The notes under the pieces were generated by a model. That model saw only the letters and a list, made by a program, of their open reading frames with translations, had not been told where the DNA came from and did not search any database. A stretch of 64,000 nt of DNA from Candidatus Woesearchaeota archaeon (lineage in GTDB: Archaea; Nanobdellota; Nanobdellia; Woesearchaeales; GW2011-AR4). The stretch is from assembly GCA_016187465.1 (NCBI GenBank), contig JACPJQ010000003.1, positions 310,001-374,000 of the forward strand, written 5' to 3'. A program made the position numbers and the translations under genes. Shown here piece after piece: positions 51,205 to 59,444 of this stretch (its first letter is position 1; the number at the start of each line of letters is the position of its first letter).

Positions 51205-53667
51205 TTATTTCTGAAGGTTTTCCCTGTACCTTCTTATGCCTATCTCTGCCAAAAACAACATCAAAGCGGTAATGGCGAAAGGCCACCTGTAATCTGTGCT
51301 TTCAATTTTTATTCTTTTCGATTTGGCCTTGACAAATTCTATGATTCCCTTTATATCAGACGGCTCAAAAATCTTTCCACCTGTCTTGTCCACCAAAGTG
51401 GTGAATTCATTGTTAACGCCGAGGTTTGCGTACTCGTCATTGTAATTTACGGCAAATGTTGCTCCTAAAATCTCTTTATAGCCGGTGTCTTTTGGAGTGT
51501 AAACTGATGAATATAAGTTTGTGTCTATTTTGGCAAATGACTGCCCTGCTGCCTGAGGCATATCCTTTGACACTACATTAACGCTTGTGGATTTGCCTAA
51601 CACAGCGTCTCTTATTGTGACATCATATGCCTGCTTCCTTCCCAAATCTCCTATCACCCAGTTTATGCTTTTCGTAATTAATTTTGAATTCTGCTTGTTA
51701 AGCAAATCTCCAGCCCACTTCAGGCCGTCATCAGTTGTAAGGCTGACAACCCTGCCAAGCCCAAAGCGCCATACAACAAGCACAGGAATATTTTTATGTG
51801 TAGTGACAAGCATCCTTGCTGCAGGCTTCGGAACGCCATAGTTGTAGCCCGAGATAGTTGCATGCAGGTCATCCAGTCCAAGCGTTATGAAATGAGTTGT
51901 GTCAATTGGCACAAGCGTGTTGTAGAACTCCTCGCCTTTTGTTTCATCCTGCTCGCCGAACTGCACTTTCAGCTTATTGGACACATCAGCTTTGTAATAA
52001 ACACCGCTGCCCAGTGCGGCCATATTTGCCAAGAAAAGGTTGTTGTCTGTTGCCATGCTGTCAGTTTCAGTGCCGACTCCAACAACAAATACCTTTGCGC
52101 CAAGCGTATTGATGCGCCTGACAGACTCAAGAGTGTCCTCCCTCAGTTTTTGGTATGTTGTTTTGCCGTCGCTGATGAAAATGATGTTTTTGCTCCCTCC
52201 AACTTTGCTGAGCATCTGGAATCCGCCCTGAATGCCGACATCAAAGCATGACTGCCCGTCAAATTTTAATCGCGAGATTTTTTCTTTCAGCTCTTTTTTT
52301 ATTTCCTTCAGTGTCCTTATTTCCGATATTACAAATGCCTGGCATGGGCTGTAGCCAAAAGCGACTGCGCCTACATTATTTTTCTCGCTCAGGCTGTCAA
52401 CAACGCTTAATGCCAATGCCTTCTCTACTGCAATATAGTCTTCAGTGCCCTGGGAGATATCAATTACAATGACGATATTTATGTCGCTTTTGTTCTGCTC
52501 TTCTCCGGCCCCTATCTTAACCGGAAGCAGGGTCTCAAGAAGGGTGCCTTTGTAGCCTCCCCTGTCGAAAGAGCTCTCCCCGCCGACAAATACCAGCCCG
52601 TTTCCGTCGGAAACATAGTCGCTTAGCTGGTTTACAGAAGATGTTAATTTTGAAGCCGGCATATCATCAATTATAACCGCCATGTAACCCGATAAATCAG
52701 ATGGGACGTTGTTGTTCACATCAAGGGCATAAATTTTGTTCAGCTCCTGCGCCAAAGGAGAATTTTTTTGAGTGGCGTAGAGGACTTTCGGCCTGGGGAC
52801 TATCTTTACACTCTTATAGAAAACATTGTTATTCTGGAAGTAGTCATCATTTCCGACGCCAAGGAGCTTGGCTGTAAGCTTGTGGTACTCGCCTTCCGGA
52901 AATTTTTTTGAGAAAGTGAATGTTTTTGATGAGCTGCCTTCCTCCTCCAGTACCAGGTTAGTGTCATCGTATGTGACTTGCAGCGTGTAAGGTATGCTGC
53001 CCCCAACCACAGAAACCCTCACAACAAAATCGCCTTCAGTGTCCTTGATAAGTTCCGGCGGACCGTCGATTGTGACTCCAACGTCGTTCTTTACATGCCC
53101 CATCTTAAGCGTGCTTACGGATGAGTTTATATTGGATGCGAAAAGCATTATGTCGCCAAGCAGCTTGCCATCATTGTTTACTCCATCAGTTATCACCATA
53201 ACATTGTCGTCTCCCTCAATGTTGTTTAGTATGCCGTTGCCGATGGCTGATTGCTCTCCGCTGGCAATTGTTCTCAGTTCAACAGGTATTGCGCCTTCCA
53301 GCTTTTTGTAAAGTTCATACGCGATATTCGGGCTATACAGCGCCATTGAGCTTGAATTGTCGGCAAGTATTTTAAGATGGGGGTTGCCCGGCACTGTTTT
53401 GCTTTCCAGCATGAAAGGCGATGCAATTGCAGCCATCAAAAAAACCACGGCAATGCTTCTCAAAAGTAAGACGATTCTTCTGTCTGTTTTTTTTGATTTA
53501 AGGTAAGCCTCAAGCTCGAACCTGTTGTTGAACTTCACAAATGTTTTTCTGGTAAACCAGAAGAGAAGCAGAAGAACCGGAATGATAGCTATGATAACGT
53601 AAGAGTATTTTACGCAATACTTTGACATGCAGTAAATTTTTGAGTAATCCGGGATTATGAATGCCAT
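51205..53667 (-). CDS. Large VWA-domain membrane protein
   Basis: 820 residues. Membrane helices near the N-terminus (VIIAIIPVLLLLFWF, about 58-85) and at the very end (WPFAITALMLFLAEIGI). A first VWA-like part with LADNSSSMALYS, a second VWA with VIVIDISQGTEDY and NIIFISDGKTTYQ, and a class I glutaminase-like fold (GLVFVGGESSFDRGGY) between. This arrangement is common in the MoxR/BatA-type operons (aerotolerance-like). Exported, membrane-bound. Confidence 0.88.
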   Translation of the reverse strand: MAFIIPDYSKIYCMSKYCVKYSYVIIAIIPVLLLLFWFTRKTFVKFNNRFELEAYLKSKKTDRRIVLLLRSIAVVFLMAAIASPFMLESKTVPGNPHLKILADNSSSMALYSPNIAYELYKKLEGAIPVELRTIASGEQSAIGNGILNNIEGDDNVMVITDGVNNDGKLLGDIMLFASNINSSVSTLKMGHVKNDVGVTIDGPPELIKDTEGDFVVRVSVVGGSIPYTLQVTYDDTNLVLEEEGSSSKTFTFSKKFPEGEYHKLTAKLLGVGNDDYFQNNNVFYKSVKIVPRPKVLYATQKNSPLAQELNKIYALDVNNNVPSDLSGYMAVIIDDMPASKLTSSVNQLSDYVSDGNGLVFVGGESSFDRGGYKGTLLETLLPVKIGAGEEQNKSDINIVIVIDISQGTEDYIAVEKALALSVVDSLSEKNNVGAVAFGYSPCQAFVISEIRTLKEIKKELKEKISRLKFDGQSCFDVGIQGGFQMLSKVGGSKNIIFISDGKTTYQKLREDTLESVRRINTLGAKVFVVGVGTETDSMATDNNLFLANMAALGSGVYYKADVSNKLKVQFGEQDETKGEEFYNTLVPIDTTHFITLGLDDLHATISGYNYGVPKPAARMLVTTHKNIPVLVVWRFGLGRVVSLTTDDGLKWAGDLLNKQNSKLITKSINWVIGDLGRKQAYDVTIRDAVLGKSTSVNVVSKDMPQAAGQSFAKIDTNLYSSVYTPKDTGYKEILGATFAVNYNDEYANLGVNNEFTTLVDKTGGKIFEPSDIKGIIEFVKAKSKRIKIESTDYRWPFAITALMLFLAEIGIRRYRENLQK

Positions 53668-53745
53668 TTTATTATTTTGATTTTTTAATGCTGTTTTATT
53701 GGTTTTACCTGAAGTTTATTTAATGTGTTTTTATTGTTCATTGCC

Positions 53746-55608
53746 TCATATGTCGCCCCTCCTCTTTATGTAAAAAAACTCTGCCAGCATGAATAAAAAC
53801 ACAAACAAAAGAATTGTCAGCTCCAGATTGAAATCATGCTCTTTGCTTTCCCTGCTAAGCAGCTTCTCGCGTTCCTTCTGGCTTTCGACCTTTGACGGCA
53901 AGCTTATATCTGATTCTTTTTCATCAAGGAGGTTTACTGCATATTTCTTATTGTCGTATTCATAAATTCCAGCTTCGTCCATCAAAAGCTTTGAGGTAGT
54001 CAAGCTTGAAGAGGGGGTTTTGACCTTCTGCTCCCCGATGGTTGCAATCTTTCCTGTCTTGTAGTTGAAATCCTTTATGTCCTCTGTGCCTATCATGAAG
54101 TTTATCAGGGAATTCCAAAAGATGGGATAAGAAGGCAGCGTCTTAAAGTCGCTCGTTTCATCCAAAATTCCGTAATAAACATTCTTGCCTTTTTTTCTCT
54201 CCCCATAGACTATAAGCGGAGTTTTGTCATCTGCAGAAGCGAATATTATAGAGCCTTTTTTTGCCTCGGCGCCGAAATAAGACGATGCTGTTGTAAAGCA
54301 TTTCTCATTCTCAAATTGCTTTGTTATCTGGTTTATTGTTTCTATGCACGCCTTAGTAGGCCTGTTAATTTTATTTTTTAATTCAACTATTGGGAGATCG
54401 CCCATATTCAGCTCATTTAAGTCTCCTTGTGCAGCTATTACAAGATTGCCGCCGTCATTCACGTAATCTTCAATATCCTCAAATGTTCCAGGCACAAGCT
54501 CGCTCTTTTTGATGTTGTACAGGATTATTATGTCCTGCTTGTATGGGTCTATCTTCTCTTTCTTTGTGTTTATGGTAAGCACGGGGGGATTTACAACGCT
54601 CAGCTCCACGTCCTTGGCCGCCCCAAGCGCGAGCTCAAGGTTGCTTGATTTGACATTTGTCACAAGCAACACCGAATTCATTATCTTGGGAGGGGTTGCG
54701 ACGTAAGCTATATCATCGACACTTAAGTCGTCTTTTGGCTCAAGCTCCACTCTTGAGATCCCTGCAGGAGTGTCAAAAATAAAGTTCTCGACTGACTTTG
54801 GGGCTATGGTGACTTTTGCATCTGTGATTGTTTTTTCGTCCTTGACAATTTTTATTGTTCTCTGCACGGCCTCATTATTGAAATTTTTCACGTAAATTTT
54901 TGTATTGTACTTTGTTGCCTCGAGCTTTATGATGCCGACATTTTTTGCATCGTTTGAAACATCAACAAAATCTATCAGCTTGTCCTCCGAAGACAGTGCA
55001 GTCCTAACAACTTCTATGTCGGGCCCTTCTGTGGAAAGAAAATCGCTGAAGACAACAATCCTTCCAGGTTTATCACCCAGAAGGTCTTTTGCAAGAAGCA
55101 AAGCGTCTCCCAAGTTTGTGGTTGTCGCCCTTGGCTTTATTTTTGAAATCACATCGAGTGCTAGCTGGTCATTCTCGTTCTCAAGCACAATCAAGGGGAT
55201 GTTCTCAGCCATTATTATGCTGTTCCTTCCGCTTACAACCTTTTTTGCCTGTCCTAACGCAGCATCGAACCTCGAAACACCCTTTTCTTTTGCCTGCATG
55301 GACGCGCTCACATCCAAGATAACGACAGTGTTTTCAAGCGTCACATCATATTTTAATTTTACAAATGGTGCTGCTGCCACAACAGCCAATCCCAAAATGG
55401 AAAGCAGCTGGAGCAGAAAAAGCAGGTTTGTCATGAGCTTCTGCAAAAAAGAGTACTGCTTGGATCTCTTCTTGTCCTGCATTATAAACATCAAAGATGG
55501 AATTACTTTATCTTGGGGCTTTGGCCTCCTCATATAAAGAACAATAAATGCGATTACTGCTATCAGCGCCCACAATCCGAAAGGCCTTTGAAAAGGTAAG
55601 CTCACCAT
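53746..55608 (-). CDS. BatA-like VWA membrane protein
   Basis: 620 residues, first gene of the operon. The N-terminal BatA-type hydrophobic pair (FGLWALIAVIAFIVLYMRRP and FLLQLLSILGLAVVAAAPFV), a VWA with VVILDVSASMQAKEKG (MIDAS) and IVVFSDFLSTEGP, a long beta-rich external region, and a final membrane helix (LELTILLFVFLFMLAEFFY). Partners MoxR and DUF58 lie downstream. Confidence 0.88.
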   Translation of the reverse strand: MVSLPFQRPFGLWALIAVIAFIVLYMRRPKPQDKVIPSLMFIMQDKKRSKQYSFLQKLMTNLLFLLQLLSILGLAVVAAAPFVKLKYDVTLENTVVILDVSASMQAKEKGVSRFDAALGQAKKVVSGRNSIIMAENIPLIVLENENDQLALDVISKIKPRATTTNLGDALLLAKDLLGDKPGRIVVFSDFLSTEGPDIEVVRTALSSEDKLIDFVDVSNDAKNVGIIKLEATKYNTKIYVKNFNNEAVQRTIKIVKDEKTITDAKVTIAPKSVENFIFDTPAGISRVELEPKDDLSVDDIAYVATPPKIMNSVLLVTNVKSSNLELALGAAKDVELSVVNPPVLTINTKKEKIDPYKQDIIILYNIKKSELVPGTFEDIEDYVNDGGNLVIAAQGDLNELNMGDLPIVELKNKINRPTKACIETINQITKQFENEKCFTTASSYFGAEAKKGSIIFASADDKTPLIVYGERKKGKNVYYGILDETSDFKTLPSYPIFWNSLINFMIGTEDIKDFNYKTGKIATIGEQKVKTPSSSLTTSKLLMDEAGIYEYDNKKYAVNLLDEKESDISLPSKVESQKEREKLLSRESKEHDFNLELTILLFVFLFMLAEFFYIKRRGDI

Positions 55609-55826
55609 TTTTTATCTTATAATTTTTGATTTTTCAATTTTGATTTCGTTAATATTTTATTGAATGTAAATTTACTGTTATTTTTTATTTGAAAGTCTCT
55701 CACATGACGCATTATTTTTATTCTGCATAAACCTATCCAAAAATATAAAAATCCATTTTAATTTTTTTATTGAAATTCTCTCGTCTAATGTTCAACCGTT
55801 AATGATTTTTTTAATGTTTTTTATGA
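55609..55826. other. AT-rich spacer upstream of the VWA operon
   Basis: 218 bp with poly-T/poly-A tracts and TATA-like strings that could start the VWA operon. No ORF, hairpin or RNA gene seen. Confidence 0.3.
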
Positions 55827-56027
55827 TTATCTTTTCTTTTTTTTGAATACAATGCCTATCAATTCCTTTGGATTCGCCAAATCCTTGACCAAGACCAGGA
55901 CATTGTTGAATTCGTACCAGTACACCTCTGATTCTGCATCTATTTTTAAGTCTTTTCTCGCTTCCTGCGGCAGAGTCAGCTGCCCCTGCTTTGTCAGCTT
56001 CGCCTTTCCTATAAATTTCGGTTCCAT
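55827..56027 (-). CDS. AbrB/MazE-family DNA-binding protein
   Basis: 66 residues. AKLTKQGQLTLPQEARKDLKI is the swapped-hairpin SpoVT/AbrB signature; the tail ends basic, FKKKKR. Either a stand-alone regulator or an antitoxin whose toxin is lost: the next bases (56028-56300) show only decayed coding remnants. Confidence 0.82.
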   Translation of the reverse strand: MEPKFIGKAKLTKQGQLTLPQEARKDLKIDAESEVYWYEFNNVLVLVKDLANPKELIGIVFKKKKR

Positions 56028-56413
56028 TATTAAAAGTAATAAAAATAGGTTTATTATTATAATTATTAAAAGTAATAGTTTATAAATGTTGCGGTTTTTA
56101 TCAAATTAAACAGAAAGTTTAAATATATCCTTACTTTTCTTTGTTCTATGAAAAATGGGCTTTTCCGGTCAATAAATGGAATTTTTGAGATAGTTTCAGC
56201 TACTTCTACAACTATAGGTACAGCGTAAGGCTGCTCATTGTTTCTTAACACCAAAAGCTTAGTTTTTCAAATTCTTCTTTGGTCTTGTAAACCTACAGGA
56301 AGCTTCTGATTCTAAGGCTTTGTTGAGAAACTAGGTTATTTGCGAATTGTTTAATTTTAGATTTTAAATAAAATGAGGGCTATAGAAATAAAATTAAATG
56401 GAGGAATGAAAAA
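56028..56413. other. Spacer with decayed coding remnants
   Basis: 386 bp. On the minus strand 56245-56292 reads VYKTKEEFEKLSFWC then stop, and just before it, in another frame, LNKALESEASCR; both look like a broken antitoxin-type C-terminus. A 62-codon frame (56066-56254) reading VLRNNEQPYAVPIVVEVAET has no good start or ribosome site. A GGAGG site at 56400-56404 belongs to the next gene. Confidence 0.3.
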
Positions 56414-56956
56414 ATGTTACCATACCAAGAATATGTAAAAGCATACGTGCAGTGGCAATTCGTTGACCCCAAAAAACATGGCGGGTTAATCTTATTAGCC
56501 GCACTTGCGGATGAAGTAGTTCAAAGAAAAAGCATACAACCGGTGGATGGGAGCTTTGAAAAAGCCGTTAAGCTGATTCAGTTAGGGCAAGTTGGCAAGG
56601 AACACGGAGTTATAGGAAATATTGCCATGATAGACTTAGTGATAGGCGGACCTAATAATCCGTTGGTTAACTGGTCGTCAGAGTATTATGGCGGTATAGC
56701 CAGAGCTGAAGAGCAAATGTACCAGCAACCTGTTTCGGTTGAAGAGTGTGTTCGTAAATTCTACAGGGAAAATCCCTTGGAGTTTATCATTCGAAGCAGA
56801 AGTGAAAGGGATGTTGCAGAGAAGATTTGGAAAGAACCAAGACTTGCTATGCATAGAAAGGCTAAGCCAGCTGATGTGATTATGGCTTATGTGCTCGGAA
56901 TTATAAGCAGCAGCGAAAATGCATCAAGGCTATTGGAAAGCCAAAGAATAAACTGA
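56414..56956 (+). CDS. Hypothetical protein
   Basis: 180 residues, soluble, mostly helical. Contains PKKHGGLILLAALADEVVQ, NIAMIDLVIGGPNNPLVNW and IRSRSERDVAEKIWKEPR. Not recognised. The GGAGG ribosome site 10 bp before the ATG is strong, and the codon pattern fits coding. Alone between the AbrB region and thrS. Confidence 0.7.
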   Translation: MLPYQEYVKAYVQWQFVDPKKHGGLILLAALADEVVQRKSIQPVDGSFEKAVKLIQLGQVGKEHGVIGNIAMIDLVIGGPNNPLVNWSSEYYGGIARAEEQMYQQPVSVEECVRKFYRENPLEFIIRSRSERDVAEKIWKEPRLAMHRKAKPADVIMAYVLGIISSSENASRLLESQRIN

Positions 56957-57019
56957 AACCCTGCGAAGATTTGAATTGTTACCAAAAACTATATAAAAAA
57001 ACCTAAAACCAATCAAACA

Positions 57020-58945
57020 GTGTCAAAAATTAAAATAACACTGCCTGACGGAAGCGTACGTGAATACCCAAAAGGAATAACTGCAGGAGAGATAGCTTTT
57101 GAAATAGGCAAAAGGCTCGGGGAAGACGCTTTAATAGCCAAAATAAACGGCAGGCTGAAAGACTTGTTTGTTCCGGTAAACGAAGATGCGGCATTGCAGA
57201 TTATAACTTTCAGGGACAAAGAAGGATTGGAAGTTTTCAGGCACAGCACAGCCCATCTTCTGGCTCATGCAGTTATTGAACTGTTTCCAGACGCAAGGCT
57301 GACAATAGGGCCTGTGGTTGAGGAAGGCTTCTACTATGATTTTGACATTGGGCACCATTTCACCCCGGAAGATCTGGCAAAAATTGAACAGAGAATGCAT
57401 GAGATTGTAAAAAATAATTACAAAGTTGAAAGGGTAGAGCAGACAGAAAGCGAAGCAAAGCACATGTTCAAAAACAACCCATACAAGATTGAATTAATAG
57501 AGGAGTTTCACAAAGAGAAGCAATCCATCAGCTCGTATAAGCAGGGTGACTTTATTGACTTGTGCAGGGGACCCCATATACCAAACACAGGAAAGATAAA
57601 GGCATTCAAGCTGACAAAAATTGCAGCAGCCTACTGGAGAGGCGACCAAAAAAAACAGCAGCTGCAGAGGATATACGGCATAAGCTTTCCTGAAAAAAGC
57701 ATGCTTGAGCAGCATCTTAAGCTGCTGGAAGAAGCTGAAAAAAGAGACCACAGAAAGCTTGGAAAAGAGCTTGAATGGTTTACTTTCTTTGAGGAAAGTC
57801 CCGGGGCGCCATTTTTTTATCCAAAAGGCGCAATTATCTATAGCACTCTTATAAGTTTTATCAGGGAGGAATACAAAAAAAGAGGGTACAATGAGGTAAT
57901 CACCCCTTTGCTGTATGAAAAGTCGTTGTGGGTTGCTTCAGGCCATTGGGAGCATTTCAAAGAGCATATGTTTACATTGCAGTCAGAAGGCAAAGATTAC
58001 GGACTGAAGCCTATGAACTGCCCGTCGCATATCCTCATCTACAAGTCAAAATCAAGAAGCTACAAGGATTTGCCTCTCAGGATTGCTGATTTTGCGCCTT
58101 TGCACAGAAACGAATTGTCAGGAACTCTGGCAGGCTTGACAAGGGTCAGGAAAATGTCGCAGGATGATGCGCATATCTTTATTGCTCCTAAGCAAATAGA
58201 AGAGGAAATATCCAGAGTTCTGGAATTTATGAATTTCATCTACAAGAAAACTTTTGATTTTGAATACAAGGTTGAGCTGAGCACAAGGCCTGAGAAGTTT
58301 ATGGGCAGGCTTGAGGACTGGGAGAAGGCAGAGGATGCTCTGAAAAAAGCGCTTGATGTGAACAAAATAAAATATGAGATTAAAGCAGGGGAAGGCGCTT
58401 TTTACGGCCCAAAGATAGACTTTCACATTAAAGACGCCTTAGGAAGAAGCTGGCAGCTTGCAACTGTTCAGCTTGATTTCCAGCTGCCTGAAAGGTTTGA
58501 CGCGACTTACATAGGAGCTGACAACACAAAGCACCGCGTTATCATGATACACCGGGCTCTGCTCGGAAGCATTGAAAGGTTCATTGGAATCTTAGTTGAG
58601 CATTACGCTGGCAAATTGCCTTTATGGCTTTCTCCTCTGCAAGTCAGGATTCTTACTGTGGCTGACAGGTTTGAAAAGTACGCCAGCAGGATAAAGGAAG
58701 AGTTTGAAAAAAACAATATAAGGGTTGAGGTTGACGCAAGGACTGAAAGCGTAGGCTACAAGGTCAGGGAAGCGCAATTCAATAAAATTCCATTAATACT
58801 GACAGTTGGAGAAAAAGAAGAGAAAAACGGAGTTGTTGCAGTTCGCACTTTGGACAACAAGGTTTATTTTGATGTTAAGGTTAATGAATTAATAAATAAT
58901 ATTTTGGGTAACATAGAAAATAAAAAGATTAAGTTTGAGATGTAA
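57020..58945 (+). CDS. thrS: Threonyl-tRNA synthetase, bacterial (TGS) type
   Basis: 641 residues starting at GTG 57020, with a TATA-like CTATATAAAA 23-32 bp before it. TGS domain (TLPDGSVREYPKGITAGEIA), the N2 editing domain with His75-S-T-A-His79 and DLCRGPHIP, the class II core with zinc ligands in KPMNCPSH, PLHRNELSG and MIHRALLGS, and the C-terminal anticodon domain. Most archaea carry a different N-terminal DTD-like editing domain; this is the bacterial layout. Confidence 0.96.
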   Translation: MSKIKITLPDGSVREYPKGITAGEIAFEIGKRLGEDALIAKINGRLKDLFVPVNEDAALQIITFRDKEGLEVFRHSTAHLLAHAVIELFPDARLTIGPVVEEGFYYDFDIGHHFTPEDLAKIEQRMHEIVKNNYKVERVEQTESEAKHMFKNNPYKIELIEEFHKEKQSISSYKQGDFIDLCRGPHIPNTGKIKAFKLTKIAAAYWRGDQKKQQLQRIYGISFPEKSMLEQHLKLLEEAEKRDHRKLGKELEWFTFFEESPGAPFFYPKGAIIYSTLISFIREEYKKRGYNEVITPLLYEKSLWVASGHWEHFKEHMFTLQSEGKDYGLKPMNCPSHILIYKSKSRSYKDLPLRIADFAPLHRNELSGTLAGLTRVRKMSQDDAHIFIAPKQIEEEISRVLEFMNFIYKKTFDFEYKVELSTRPEKFMGRLEDWEKAEDALKKALDVNKIKYEIKAGEGAFYGPKIDFHIKDALGRSWQLATVQLDFQLPERFDATYIGADNTKHRVIMIHRALLGSIERFIGILVEHYAGKLPLWLSPLQVRILTVADRFEKYASRIKEEFEKNNIRVEVDARTESVGYKVREAQFNKIPLILTVGEKEEKNGVVAVRTLDNKVYFDVKVNELINNILGNIENKKIKFEM

Positions 58946-58948
58946 AAC

Positions 58949-59341
58949 TTATTTTGGGGGATGCTTGCTTCTGTCAAATCTATTTTTTAGTGGTTCATAT
59001 TTTCCAGAGAGTACCTCTTTTTTCCAATGGAGAATTCCAGTCCGTATATAATCAGGAGCCAACCCCAATCCATCACAAACGTTGTTAAATGAGAATAACC
59101 AGTCGCTGTCTTCTCCTAAAATCCAGTCCTCTGTTTTACTGAATAATTCTTCTCCCTTTTTGCTTCTTGCCCTTATGTATTTTTGATAAATATGTACTGC
59201 ATCTTCTAAAAGCGCCAACATTAATTTTTTTTCCGGTTCGAGATGCTCTTGTCTATATATATCAAAATATTGATCTCGCGCTAGTGTATCAAGTCCAAAT
59301 GATCTCTCTTTCATTAATCTATCATCAAGTACTGTAGACAT
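58949..59341 (-). CDS. Conserved protein of unknown function
   Basis: 130 residues from the ATG at 59341 (an ATG at 59356 is in frame). The core EKKLMLALLEDAVHIYQKY, SKTEDWILGEDSDWLFSF and NNVCDGLGLAPDYIRTGI resembles a family I remember from Deltaproteobacteria and relatives, with no known function. A bacterial origin is therefore possible. Convergent with thrS, 3 bp apart. Confidence 0.75.
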   Translation of the reverse strand: MSTVLDDRLMKERSFGLDTLARDQYFDIYRQEHLEPEKKLMLALLEDAVHIYQKYIRARSKKGEELFSKTEDWILGEDSDWLFSFNNVCDGLGLAPDYIRTGILHWKKEVLSGKYEPLKNRFDRSKHPPK

Positions 59342-59444
59342 TTTAACCTCAAACAAGATGAGTAAAAAACATTTTATTTATAAATCTTTAGTTTTTTGAC
59401 TACTATAAAGTTAGCATAAAAAATAAGAAACATGGAAGTATTGG

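Noticed and set aside
56066..56254. 62-codon minus-strand frame
   Set aside because: No ribosome site or clear start, odd hydrophobic tail over an AT-rich spacer; treated as part of a decayed region.
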